64,000 bases of DNA from Clytia hemisphaerica (lineage: Eukaryota > Cnidaria > Hydrozoa > Leptothecata > Clytiidae), in the NCBI GenBank assembly GCA_902728285.1, contig CACVBU010000789.1, positions 124,001-188,000 on the forward strand, written 5' to 3'. The position numbers and the translations under genes are program-made. This document shows, piece after piece, positions 14,951-27,963 of this stretch. The notes under the pieces were generated by a model. The model was not told the origin of the DNA, did no database searches, and saw only the letters and a list, made by a program, of their open reading frames with translations. How positions within the stretch are numbered: position 1 is the first letter of the stretch; the number at the start of each line of letters is the position of its first letter.

Positions 14951-15246
14951 GTGTAAAGAATATAAATGTCAGGCTTAAGTTTTTGTCAAGTTCTTAAGTT
15001 CTTTGATGTCTTTCAATATAACAATGTCAAATAATAGGTCTCCAAGAAGTTCATTGCTTGAAGATTGATGTTGATAATTATCTGATCTGTATGATTTTCC
15101 TTAACTTTTCAGAGAGGCTTGAAAAGCTAGCTACACAATTATTTTTTGGGGTTTGTAGTTGATTAAAACTGTTTGAATTTTCTCGTTTACAGCACAGAAA
15201 TGTTAGAATAAACACTACAACAATTACTGATGCTGAGTCGATTGTG

Positions 15247-18200
15247 ATGATGGAACATCCACAACAAACACCCCAACCCACTCAGCCCACACAACAACAA
15301 GCACCTTTACAACAATCCTTTCCGACTGAGTACCATCATAATGGGACGATACTGGCTAAACTGACACAGATGCTTGATCAACAGCAACGAACCCCGGATG
15401 TCAACTTCAAAGGTACTACCAACCTTAAAACACCCACAGTCTTTTCTAGATCGAATTCTTAACGGACCTTTTTTATATCCTATTATTGACTCCTTTGATT
15501 TATAGTCAGTACGCCTTGACCACCAACGGGAATTTTCATTTCATTAAATGTGTGATAAGGAAAGTGGTTGTCTTCTGGTACAGGGAATTTGATACTAGCG
15601 CCCAATAAAATTTTATCATGGCAAAGTCAACTAGCAGTGCATTGAAAAATCATATTATATTGAGATTACCAAGTGTTTTAATGTGGTTTATGTTTTTAGT
15701 TTTTCTTTCATCTTCAATGAAATGGCCCTAAACGTTCTCTTGAGTCGACCCTAATAAGTTGTCCCTTGTGATTGGCATTTGAATTTTGATGTACCGGCTT
15801 CCAATGCTTGATTCATTGTGCAATTTCTCTATACCACATTCTGCGTAGGATGTCCTCGTTCTTGTCTTCGCGCGAATGATGCAATCCTTAGGAAACGGAA
15901 ATGTATGGATTTTCCACCAGGAACAAATTAACACAGAATGGCGTTTAAATTTAAAACATTGAAAAACTACTAAAACCAACTCATTTAGAGCATTTTAAAC
16001 ATGCTTTAATTTTCCGGTTTTTCGCCAATTCTCAACTTCAGTTGAGCTACAATCTGACAATGTCTGTCTGTGTGTGTGTCTGTCTGTCTGTCACAAAAAC
16101 TTTAGGGCAGCCTGGAGACTTTAAAAATGCTTGGATTTGGCTGAAATTTGGCACACTTGTTCCTTGGGTGAATATCTGGGGGTGTTTTTTTTCATTTTTT
16201 TTTAATTTTGATTTTTAGGGCCTCGGGACGAGTTTTTCGTCAAAACGAGGCTAAAACTTTGGGGCAGCCTGGAGACTTCAAAAATGCTTGGATTTGGCTG
16301 AAATTTGGCACACTTGCTCCTTGGGTGAATATCTGGGGGTGTTTTTTTCATTTTTTAAAAATTTGGATTTTTGGGGCCTGGGGACGAGTTTTTCGCCAAA
16401 ACGAGGCTAAAACTTTGGGGCAGCCTGGAGACTTCAAAAATGGTCGGATTTGGCTGAAATTTGGCACACTTTTCCTTGGGTGAATATCTGGGGTGTTTTT
16501 TTTCATTTTTTAAAAATTTGGATTTTTGGGGCCTGGGGACGAGTTTTTCGCCAAAACGAGGCTAAAACTTTGGGGCAGCCTGGAGACTTCAAAAATGGTC
16601 GGATTTGGCTGAAATTTGGCACACTTGTTCCTTGGGTGAATATCTGGGGGTGTTTTTTTCATTTTTTAAAAAATTTGATTTTTGGTTGCCTGGGGACGAG
16701 CTTTTCGCCAAAACGAGGCTACAACTTTAGAGCAGCCTACAGGCCTCAAAAATGGTCGGATTTGGCTGAAATTTGGCACACTTCTTCATTGCGTGAATAT
16801 CTGGGGGTCTACAATTGGGCCTATGAATAACTTGAAGACACTGAAGTTGAGCCCAGTGCGTTGCGCACGTTCGACTATATTTATAGGGTTTCCTATTCGA
16901 CACATCATCTCATAATTCGGCTGAATTTCTTTTCATTAAGGCGTTTGTTCTTGCCAATCTGATTGAAATGTTTTTAACTATTTTGACGAACAAATTGTGC
17001 ATTTTTATTTTTCGACAATCGAATTAATGTTTTTGTCACGTTCATTTTCTTCTTCTATCGATACCTGCTGTGCAGCAAATTATTATCAATGGCATTTAAT
17101 TTATGTATTCTGATGTATTATCTGTTTGTTTTTGTTTTCGTTCGGTCAACTTCTTGAAATTCAAGCTATCTCATATTCGGCTTTTTCCTATCATAAACAT
17201 AAAACCCCAGCTCTAATTTTGCTTTGTCATCGCGTACAAGTTTCATTCTAAACAAAATTCCCCTACATCCTTATTTAAGAAAGTCCAACATCATAGTCTG
17301 TCGCCATTTCAATCTTCTCTATATATTCTACACTTCTTTTTCCTGAATAAAAAATTATATCATTTTTTAGAAATTCTGCTACGTAATAATGTATGAGAAG
17401 TAACTTATGGAAGTTGCACCTTACCGTGTTTTACCGTTAGCCTCTGTTATTAAACCTCCCTCCGTAGGATGTCTTTAAACGGCTAGTTATAATACATGTA
17501 GCAAGAAGTCTTTTCTATGTCTCTTTGTTATCATTTTCTTGTTTTTGTCGTAGACAACCGAGTTAATTTTGTATCAGTTTTGTCGTGAATTTGAATGTAC
17601 TAGCTTAAGTGTTGACGGTGGTTTTTGAATGTCTGGGTAATGGTTTTTCTGCTTATTTTGATTTCATCCAATGTCGAATTCAAAGTTCTTATAAAGAAAC
17701 TTTATCTTTTAGAAGGTTTTTGTATAACTTACTTTTCTAACGACTGCTTTCGAAAAGTGACGGTATGGCGTGTATAGGATTGAAGCGGCGTTCTATCTCT
17801 AGGAAGTACCAGAGATTATTAGCAAGAGATTGTGTAAAGGAAAACCAAAAGGTTGCTTGCTCTTATTGTTGATGTTATGATTTTCCATTCAAAATGGCGG
17901 ACGTGATTCTATTCCTTTACTGTCCCCGCTCGCTCGCCGCTTATATATTTTGATGATGATTACGCGCAACTTTATAACTTGTTATAGTGGATAGAGCGGA
18001 GTTGTAGTGTATAATATAATTGAGCTGATTATTCATTCGAAAACAATTAAAGGATAGACAATTAGTAATTGTTAAAGAAATGTTGTTGTTAAGAGAATCG
18101 TCGTCATTTAGTTTCAGATTTGAAAGGGTTGTTAATGCTACTTTGTTAATGATCGATGAAGCACATGTGTGCTTTGATTGATGATTTTCGGAGATGCATC

Positions 18201-21200
18201 ATTGACGGCGATGCTAGTGTCTACTCATGTTTCGATGCTTATTTTTTAACTTTTTGCTTTTATATGCATCAGTGATATTTATCATTGGTTTGTGAGTTGT
18301 GGAGTTTCTGGATATTCTTTGACATGTTTGCTCTTCTGTAAGAGTGTTAGGCCTAAATTTACCCTCCCTCCAACGTGTTAATTATCATCTTGAATAAGCA
18401 TTTTTTATTAAATATCGTATTCTATTTCTCGTTCACAGAAAACCTATCACAGAATTTTACAAGTGCTGAACTGTTAGCTTTGAAACAACAAGCCATACAA
18501 CAACAACAGCATCAACAAAGGTTCAGTGGCGGTGGAAATTTTCATCCAAATCAACAGCCTCAACCTCAAATTCCTTTAAAGAAGGGTAGAGATCGTATTG
18601 CATCAGCTGATTATATATATGGTAACGGTGGTCGCATCCCATTGGCCAAGAAAACAATGACACCCGCTCCACACAGCCGCAGTGTTTCCACAAGTGATTT
18701 TTACGACTTGCAGAAAGAGGACGACCCGACCGAAAAACACATCAATAAAAATATTTTGATTGAACCGATGACGTCATCTTCCACCTTCCTACAACCTACT
18801 CCGCCCCGCTCGAGGTCACCCTCACCCTCAGTTTCGGATGGTGATAGTGGATATTCGTCGAAACAAATGTCGCCTGTTTCACTGGTAAGTTTGTTGTAAC
18901 CTTATATAATGTTCATGAATAATGAACATACTTCGATACAGTGAAGTATCCATAAGTCGAACAAAACGGGGAGCACCAATTTGTTCTAGTTAAGAAAATC
19001 TCGAAATAATGAGTAAGGTTTATGAGGCATTGTTAATTGAATGGACCAGAAAACTTGTTCAAGTTCAGGAGATATTCGAGTTAAAGAGTTCAGCTCATAC
19101 AGTTTCTGTAAGTTCAGTGACCTATGCTTATTGAATGAACTTGTTATTTTACGTTATGAAATAAGTTTTCCCCTAAAAAGGGGGAATTTCTGATGTTTTC
19201 TCTACTCAATCATCCCCTTTAAAAACCATACGAGTCTTTAAATGCGCTGGGGCTTAGACTTTTAACAGTGATTCTGGACGCCCTCTATGTCAAGGTTAAT
19301 GAGAGACTTATGTATGTTGTCTTCAAGTGAAGAGTTTTAAAACTTGTCTGTTTAACACTCGATAACCTTGGATTATGTTTTAACGTTGTTTTGCTACAAG
19401 AAGTTTTATAACTCATTATATACATCTTTGTGACGGAGTTGAAAAGTTGAAAGTGTTAAGAGCGTAGCGGTAAAAAGCTGTTATTTTCTGCTAGTTGACA
19501 GACAAAATTTGTGTTACTGCTAATCTTTTATGATGTATGCTGTATGTAGAAGCATAGTTTGTTTCACTAAGACAGAAATCGGAATTTACCAAGACTTGAT
19601 AGACGACAACGGTAGTTTCAATCAAACTCGGTATCAATCTTGACAAAATTTCACAATAGATTTACTGCCCTTTTATTCGGTTGGCTCGATTTTTTTCTTC
19701 TTATGAAAATACGACAGGCAGACAGCATATATGTTTTGATTTTTCCCCTTTTGAAAGAAAATGACGGTTTTTAATCTGACGGATTTATGGTTTACGGATG
19801 GATTGTAGAAAGTTAACCCCACCTTTCTATCGCAACTTCTTTGTCGTTAAGTCAAGGCATTTGTCTCCATTATCATCTTTTACAAAGATAATTAATGATT
19901 TTTTGATGCCTTTTGATCAATCAGAAAAAAATATATTACCAACATTTTGTATAATGTTATAATGTAATTATGCCTCGACTCCCTCTGTTTCACTTTTGTG
20001 TTTTACCACCGTCATATCATTTTCATTTCTAATTAAATTTGGTTCTAAATAAATTGAATAAATGTGTTAACAGAATTCACTGTGTAATCACTAATGAGCT
20101 CAGTACATGAGACCATTTTGTTAGTCATTTAGAAATGTTCTGTGTCATTATAATGCTCAGGAAAATTTTCAGTGTTGCTGACAGGAGTTGGTTTAAAGGT
20201 CTTTGAGATAGAGTGGCTCTATGGATAGTATAAGATATATATCATTTGGGAGCATCTTAGTCGATAAATATACGGTGTATGTACCCTTATGGAACATACA
20301 TTTCACAGTAATTTTTCTGTCAAATTAATATTTTTTTAATGTAAATAAGGGGCTCATTATGAAAGACTTCCCGTAAGCATGATGACCCAGGAAATGAAAT
20401 GTAATCGCACTCATTTCATTAAAATATGTATGACCAGAAAAACTTTTTACTCACTGTTGAAAGATTTGGCTAAATACTCTTTTCCTGGAATGGAAAGCTG
20501 ATGGCGTTTTTTTTTTTGGATGTAATGATCTTCTATAATTATCTCAAGAAACTTGGTTGAAATTAAGAAACGTTAGTTTTAGGGAGTCCAACAAATATAT
20601 TTTTTATCTCATGTGTGCATATCAAGGTTTTAAGTATGGTAGGGTTAAAGAGCAATAATTTGACTCGTGGATGTATGAAAGGCAGTGTTGGTTCAATCTT
20701 TATTTTTTGTTGACAAAGCATTTAGTCAGACTGTAGCATTGATAATGTGGTATTGATGAATATTGATGTAGACTACAGAGTGATATATTTATTTTCAAAC
20801 TGGCTGAATCCGTTGTGAAGGAAATCATTGTCTTTCTTAATGAGAAATAGAATCCACAAATTTGATAAAGCATGCCACACAACCACGCATAACACACTGG
20901 TTACCAATTTATTTCACATACTGCACTTCGTGCCGTAATTACTCTCTCGTGTTCCTGGTTTAGGAGAACTCATTATCTTTTGTCAATGATTCTTCCTCTC
21001 TGTTCTTTTATTAGAGATCCTGCTTGCTTGCTTGGTTGCTTTCCTGCTACTCTGCTTTTTTAACGACATCACTATTCGCACCAGCTGAATTTTCATTTTA
21101 GAATAATGATTAAGAAATTTAAGAAAGAAAGGTTCTCCAAGTAAGCTTTGGTATTGGTCAGTTTTCCTGAGTTAGTATTGTAAAGAACACCTAAAATAAA

Positions 21201-24200
21201 GCAATATTCTTTCCAACTATTTGTCAGTCTGACAGATAATATCTAGAAGAAGATACCTGGCAGATGTGACATCTTTATAGATTTTTTTTTCAAGATTCTT
21301 AAACTTCATTTGGTAGGTCGCACAACTAACCTGTCATAAATCATTTTTTATCAGTATGATATAAACGAAAAATGTACAACAGACATGTAAAATGATTTCT
21401 GTTGCCAGCCCTCTAATTCACTTTTTACTGATTAATCTCATCAACTTAATGAGAAAATGAGCATCTTTAATTTAATACTAGTCCTTCTTTATACTTTACA
21501 TCAAGCCTTCAATCAAAAAAATTGTTCTTGTAATAGCTAATTACCTCTTGAATGATGAACAGATCAAGGACAAACTTAGTACTTTTTTTCATATCTGTGA
21601 TTTTTAGACGGTTTATGCATCATTTTTGATAATGCCTTAGCCTTAGCCATTAATGGATGTGGAAATTTCATTCATCTTGGCATGACCGCGTTCATTTTAA
21701 CGATCATAAAATCAACAATTACTGAGTAATGTCTGTATTCAAGACTTAAACCACTGAATCAAAATTTCTGTACTTCCTTGCTATGACTATTTTGCAATAT
21801 CAAAGCTACTAGTCGCTTAGTTTACTGATCAACGACCAGTATTTGTATAATATACGTCGATTTATGGTTACTTAGGTCGTATCTTAATGTTCAACATTTG
21901 GTTGAGCTAAGCTGACAGTATAAGTCATAACAAAACGTCTTATTTAATAATGAATTTTGAACTCAATGTTGTTAAGAAAGTAAGAAAGTTTTTGCAGCCC
22001 TTCTAATTCATTGAAAATACTGTTCTGGGTGTTTTTTGTCAAGTTTCATGTCCAACGATTGTGTATATGTGCGATTTTCTCATGAAACAGTATTTGATGC
22101 TTTGGATGTTTTAGATGTTTTACTGGAAATTCATTAGCCTTAGTTTGCAACCAGTTGTTGTTTAGTGTTTTATAAGGCTAGTAAGCGCTAGGCGATAGAA
22201 TTCAGTTTTAGAATAACGACTATATTAAAAGGTTTTTTATAAGAAAATCTTTGCTTTTTTGGGTTCGTTCTAACTGGGACGACTCTCTCTACAGTTTAAA
22301 AACCCCCTTATGAAAATGTTTATATTTTATTAAACTGAAATCATTTTAAGTGGACTAAAAGTTTATAGCATTATAATACTGTTAATTTTTAAAGTTTTAT
22401 GTGTATTTTTCACAAACCATTGTTTTTCAAACGGTTAAAATGTCAGGTATCTTTAATCTTATGAAAGAATGAAAAAAATATGGTAAACAGAGCTGGATGG
22501 GAATCACACATTAACAGCTACTTTCTATGAAATTGAGAAATATATCTCTTCTTTGATTGATATTTGATTTTTTTTGTCATTGAATTCTATACTAGTTCGT
22601 ACTAAATATATACTAAGAAAATTATTTTCTTTTTGAACTTGACTGGCAATGAATACAGTCATGTCGAGAGATCGACCATTCGAAAGTTCGAAACAAGAGT
22701 CTGGCTGTGAATTTGAACAGTTTTGAAAAGTCTCTGACCTTGATCTCTTTGGCTGATTTGGCTTTAGTCGAGCCTAGCTCGTAGGATGGAAGATATATAG
22801 ACCTCAGTCCAAATGTTCAGGTTATTGTCAGAAAATACAATATATATATAGAAGAAGATTTGCGGGTTGAGAGACATACATAACCTTCAAAATGAATCAT
22901 ATTTGATCATTGATTATAATTGCTTCATTTTCCACAGTAAAGCTAAAAAAAAATCTTACTTCTATCGTTTCAGCATAATTTTCAACCAGTTGAGGCAGCT
23001 CCACCAATCTCCCCTAACAACCGGTTCAGTGGACCCAACAATTACAATAAAAATTACACCAACACCGGGTTGACATCTTACCAAGATAACTACGACGGTT
23101 CCCGGATGTCGGTCATGTCTCCGACTCATGCTAAATCAGCCTCGTTGCCATCCACTGGCTCAATGAACACGAGGCCATCACCAACAAATGACGTCTTCAC
23201 ACAAGACATACTATTGGAAAATTATAAGCAGCAACAAATTCTTGTTGAAAAATATAAACAACAGTTAGCCATGTTGGATAATATAAAGAAGCAAGCTTTG
23301 ATGCAGAGGATACACGATGCTAAGCAGTTAGAACAGCAACAAAACCTGGAACGTAATTTATCCACCACTTCCTCCAACAATGACTTAAACGGCAGTGTCG
23401 GTAGCAACGAACTGAACGGTAAACTCGATAACCCAGACGAACAATACGAAGTATTTAAGAGACATCTTTCACAACAGGACTCGCCTACCCAACAACAGAA
23501 TTTCCCAAGTGGGCCAATGAGAAAGTTGAGCACAGGTAGTGGAGGTAGTACCAAGGACGCTCAATTAGCAGAGCAGTTTAAACAACTCTCGATGCAAGAC
23601 ACGATGCAAAAACGGACCTTAGCGATGCAAGAAAGCATTCGCCAAACATTAGCTGCTGCATCAACGACGAACGGCAATGATATGAATAATAATTCATTAC
23701 CCCCGTCTTCAGGAGCTCCTGGTGCTTTTGATGCTGCCAGAAATCTTGAAGAGTTAAATATCATTGATATGTTGGCTGACCCAAGATGGAGCGGCTCCAA
23801 ACAATATAGAGGTTTTGAAGAAGGAAGAGACATGAGTCGACGTGATAATGGTATTTATATTCTTTGATTCTTGATTCTCCAATCCTGACCTGAATTGTCT
23901 TTAAAGAAGGCATTAGAAGAATTCGAAATTTAATACTTTCATTATTCAAAATGTCTTTGAACAAAGCTGGAAATTGTCTTCCCAAGATCGGCTACGTCCG
24001 AACGATTTCCACAACTAAATTCTTCCTTCATCTGGATGGAGTAAAATGAGCTAAAATCAAATCGAATTTAGTCTTCGAATTCAAACTTTACTCAACCAGG
24101 TCTTAGATTTTAATCACGATACTTCGTCGATTAACAATTAACAATCTTCTGTGTTATTTCTTAGACATCCACGATCCAACCTACACATGGAGCGGCCATC

Positions 24201-27200
24201 TACCACCTAAAATCTACAAGAATCCTATTTATTCAAACAAAGTCTTTTTGGGAGGTGTCCCCTGGGACATCACTGAAGGTATTTTTACATATTCCTGTTT
24301 TTACATTTGTTTTGAATTGATTTTTTGTGTAGTAAAGTTGATAGCAAAAGTTTTCGCTACCGTATATAGGGTTCTCTTTCGAAGAATTCGATGCCATTGA
24401 CATTATTATTTAAGGATTGAAAATATTGGCATTTTCCGGGTACTTTAGTATCTGTTACTTGAGATTTTATATTGCCGGTAAAGGAGACTTGAAAGAGGTT
24501 ACTTATGCCCTGTAAATCCTTAAAACATTCCTGATTTTCAACCCCTTTACCATTGATTTCATAGCTGGTTTACAACAAGCTTTCCGTCCTTTCGGAGCAC
24601 TGAGCATTGAATGGCCTGGAAAAGATGGTAAACATAGTCGTCACCCACCTAAAGGTATGCCACGTGTAAACCAACAATCACGCTTATAAGGGTCTATTTA
24701 TATTGACAGATAACGACTTTTGCTCTTACAAGCCTATATGACCGTGAAGTAAACCTCAAAAGATCAATTTCTGAGATTGTCGTGAGTTCAACTTAAAGTC
24801 AGTGTAAACCTAGCTGTATTAAATCATTTGTGTATACGCCGCGCGTGTCAGTGGAAGTTTGGGTAGTTTTGATCAACTTAAGCGGTTTGTTTGGGTTAAA
24901 TTCTTAATAAGATCAAAAGTAGGTTTGAAAAGCTTAATGTATAATACATTTGGGTTCATATAACCATAACACGAGCTCATAAAATATATTTTTCTTTATA
25001 ACGCCGTGTCAAACCATAAAGCAAATGGGTCGTTTCTACAATAACAAAAGCAAAGTATCATAAAGTCAAGGAAAGAAACTTTTGTATAACAAATTCCTTT
25101 CGACGGGGTTGTTAAACTGTCGTGAAAGCATAATAATGTATTAAAAGTCGTATGATATGATTTATCATTACATTTCTAGAAAGAAATCTCAAAATCTTTC
25201 CTTCCCGCTTACTCAATCAAAATACAACGTCGTTAAAAAAGAAATTTGCCGTCTGTTTTACATAGCCTTGTTTATTTTGAGATACCGAGGGGAAGCTAGA
25301 TTTTTATTACGTCATTATTTTTGTCCGTTCTTTTTTGAAAAATTGTCGTCAATTTTTCTTGTCGTCGTGCCAGAAATAATTGGTGTAATTGAGAAATATT
25401 TTGAGAATGTTGTTACTATGTAACAAGTATCAATCCATTTTAAAAACAAGATCCCCTATAAGCTTGACTTTCTCGCTTGGTTATGAAAACCTTTGCCATC
25501 ATGTTTTCTTCAATTTTCCCACTAATTCATTTTTTTAAATATTTTTTAGGTTATGTTTATTTGTTGTTCGAATCTGAGAAATCAGTGAAGAATCTATTGG
25601 CAAATTGTACGCACGATTTCTCCAATGGTGGTGATTGGTATTATAAAATCTCCAGCCGACGTATGCGATGCAAAGAGGTACGATAATATAGATTTTATTT
25701 GGATTGCCATTTGTTTATGAAAGCACTTTTGTTAGCTTATGAAAAATTGGATGAAATATCATCTCTGACATTCTTAGGTTCATAGCATAATGCTAACTCC
25801 GCGAATTGCTTTTGACAATTAGACTTCAGTTATATTAAGTCATTGTTGTTTTTTTAATTTAGGTGCAAGCCATTCCTTGGGTTTTATCTGATAGCAACTT
25901 TGTACGCACTTCATCCCAACGATTAGATTCAAGTCGAACTGTTTTCGTTGGTGGACTACATGGCATGATCAATGCAGGTACGTTTCTATTGTTCTAGACT
26001 CAATGTAGGTCAATTTATGTAAACTTCCAATGATGGTGAGATGAATGGTACTAATTAACAGATATCAAATAAATGTAAAGATCTTTCGATGATGCCTATT
26101 GGTCAAACCAGTATTTGAATTTCATTACATTTCAATAAGCTTAAAAGGCACTTTTTTCTATCATTAATTTCTCTGTTGAAAATCTTATATCCTATCTTAT
26201 AATATACTGTTTTAAAGTAAAATCCTAAACCCCCAATCTATTGTTTCGCCCGATAATAAAAGTCGAATCTTTATTCAATGGGTCATTGAATAGAGATTCA
26301 AAATCAAGTATCATTCATTAGTATATGGTTTCCCAGATTAAACCTATTAGCCGATTTAGCACCCCATTGCTAAGCTTGTACAAGTTAATGCCTTTCTAAT
26401 AACGATTTCTCTTGAAATTGTTTTCTTGCAGTAAAAACTTTTCAACCCTTTCATAGAAACATTTTTCCATTTTTTCACCTCTAATCTTGTTTCACTGCAT
26501 AATTGCCCCGCGAATTCTTCTTCCGGATATTTGATCTAAAATGTAAGCAGATCTTCATTTTAACTTTTCTTTTTTTTTTTTGGTATTGTTTATAGAAGCA
26601 CTATGTCAAATTATGAATGACTTGTTCGACGGAGTTGTATACTCCGGTATTGACACTGACAAACACAAATACCCTATCGGTAAGTTGTTGAGTACTTATA
26701 ACACAAATGCTAAGCTGATACGTCCATAATACATCCAAAAAACGTTAGCTGTACGCTGAAACAGTGTTTTTTCTAAACTTGGATCCCCGAACCCCAAATC
26801 ACTAAAATTTTATAGTTTTTGCTTCCCATCATGTCGATTCAAATAGCCGACCTTTTCGAGTAATACATCTCATTGTATTTTGAAACGTTTCGGTAAACGT
26901 ATTTCTGTGACCAAAAGGGGTAGCTTAAAATATCGGTTTTTGAGTTATGGGTATTGATTAACTTAGTTCGGAGTCGCCATGGATTTTTCAATAATGGACA
27001 TTTGCTCTGACTAATCTTGCCGTAAATAGAAAACGAAAGTCATTAACTTAAACAGGAGAAAACGACAGTAAGCTAAGAGCTAAGTGAAGGGTAAATGAAC
27101 AACGGTAGAAAGGATCAAATTCCCGTCATTAGCTTTGTAAGAAATGGCTGGATAATCTATAAAAGGCTTCATGCTATCCAATACAATAATAAGTCTGTTT

Positions 27201-27963
27201 TGTCTGAATGAAAATGTGCCTACACGTTGTTAGAAGTTAAATCATTACCGCATTACTGATTGAGGATAAATGCTATTATATGCTTAAGCATTCTTTTTTT
27301 TTACTTTGTTCGTGATTAAAACACCAGGAGGCTAATACCTTTTGCTGTTTCAATGCTTAAATAGCTCTTGCCACCATAGGAAAGAAATTTGGTGCCAACG
27401 ATAGCTTTCTGAGAGGATTAGGAAAGATTAGGAAAATTAGGAAAAATGTATTTAATTCTGTAGGTAGGAATAATTGAACGAGATTAGACCTACATAGCAC
27501 ACTAAATTAGAAAAATCTAAATCAATCTCACATTGAAATAATACAGGCTTGAATTCCTAAATTTTAAATATTTTAAAATCATACAATCGGTGCATCCTAA
27601 TTCCATGCCGTGGCTCTTTGTCTTCCCCAACATAAATTTAAGACAAGTCCTTTAACTACTTCTATTTCTTCAACAGGTTCAGGGCGAGTGACCTTCAACA
27701 ACAATCGAAGTTTCATGAAAGCAGTCCAAGCATCATTCATTGAAATTCGCTCACCCAAATTCACAAAGAAAGTGCAAATAGACCCTTATCTTGAAGATGC
27801 AATGTGCAGTCAATGTCAATTCAATCCTGGTCCGTTTTTCTGTCGCTCAGTGGAATGCTTCAAATATTTTTGTCATTCGTGTTGGTCATGGCATCACTCC
27901 ATTGATAATCTGAGGATGCATCGACCTTTGACGAGACATAGCAAGAATTCAGATTCTTCCTAA
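15247..27963 (+). CDS. CPEB1: Cytoplasmic polyadenylation element-binding protein, CPEB1 type
   Basis: CPEB proteins bind U-rich CPE elements in mRNA 3' UTRs and control cytoplasmic polyadenylation and translation. I assemble nine coding exons with GT-AG junctions: 15247-15412, 18439-18884, 22974-23850, 24165-24278, 24565-24654, 25550-25677, 25863-25977, 26596-26679 and 27677-27963. They total 2307 nt in one frame (768 aa). The N-terminal half is Gln/Ser/Asn-rich with a low-complexity coiled segment. RRM1 starts near residue 522 ([13 protein letters not shown]), RRM2 near 633 ([10 protein letters not shown]), and a ZZ zinc finger has ligands C717, C720, C729, C734, C739, C742, H747 and H755. 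The RRM-ZZ block matches vertebrate CPEB1 rather than CPEB2-4. At about 768 aa it is longer than vertebrate CPEB1 (about 560 aa) because of the Q-rich N-terminus. I chose ATG 15247, the first in-frame ATG after the exon's acceptor at 15193; a three-codon upstream ORF (ATG TTA GAA stop, 15200) precedes it. Upstream coding exons cannot be excluded. Confidence 0.95.
16031..16851 (+). repeat. Inverted-repeat-bounded element with ~156-bp tandem repeats
   Basis: A unit of about 156 bp repeats almost five times. Each copy contains GGCAGCCTGGAGAC, then TTGGCTGAAATTTGGCACAC, then AAACGAGGCTA, and unit starts fall near 16106, 16263, 16419, 16574 and 16731. A CTGTCTGTC-type microsatellite (16060-16092) precedes the array. 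The block is bounded by CTCAACTTCAGT (16031-16042) and its exact complement ACTGAAGTTGAG (16840-16851), so it looks like a non-autonomous element that amplified an internal minisatellite. Open frames through it reflect repeats that happen to lack stops, not a gene. Confidence 0.75.
17889..17965 (+). promoter_or_regulatory. Possible internal CPEB promoter with YY1-like motif
   Basis: AAAATGGCGGACG at 17891-17903 matches the YY1-type motif that sits at start sites of many animal promoters. It is followed by CpG-containing sequence (CGCTCGCTCGCCGC) and TTATATATTT in otherwise AT-rich DNA. It is 0.5 kb upstream of the second CPEB exon found, so it could start a shorter isoform. This is inference from motif and composition only. 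Confidence 0.25.
18885..22973 (+). other. CPEB intron 2
   Basis: This 4.1-kb intron has donor CTG|GTAAGT and acceptor CGTTTCAG. It is uniformly AT-rich. I see no nested gene and no clear transposon. Confidence 0.75.

Larger units (their letters stand above)
1..15192. other. Long non-coding stretch upstream of CPEB
   Basis: No open reading frame here shows codon-like composition or a protein family I recognise; the longest ORFs are under 80 codons, AT-rich and low in complexity. The stretch holds several inverted-repeat elements listed separately (309-707, 938-1178, 10043-10169, 14715-14950). It also has a short TG run near 8888-8904 and a direct repeat of about 30 bp (about 6721-6750 and 6819-6848). 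The first CPEB exon found starts at a splice acceptor (15193), so an untranslated first exon and promoter of CPEB probably lie in or beyond this stretch. I cannot place them. Confidence 0.6.
15413..18438 (+). other. CPEB intron 1
   Basis: This 3.0-kb intron has donor G|GTACTA and acceptor TTCACAG. It contains the tandem-repeat element at 16031-16851. A locally CpG-rich patch near 17890-17965 includes AAAATGGCGGACG and a TATATA string, which could be an internal promoter. Otherwise I see nothing coding. Confidence 0.7.

Noticed and set aside
16208..16915. ORFs of 77-126 codons with repeated [22 protein letters not shown] peptide
   Set aside because: They are translations of a ~156-bp tandem repeat in a CPEB intron; the frame shifts between units and no start or splice context supports a protein.
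23222..23985. Minus-strand ORFs of 74-110 codons opposite CPEB exon 3
   Set aside because: Shadows of the real plus-strand coding exon; Cys- and Leu-rich because the sense strand is Gln- and Asn-rich.
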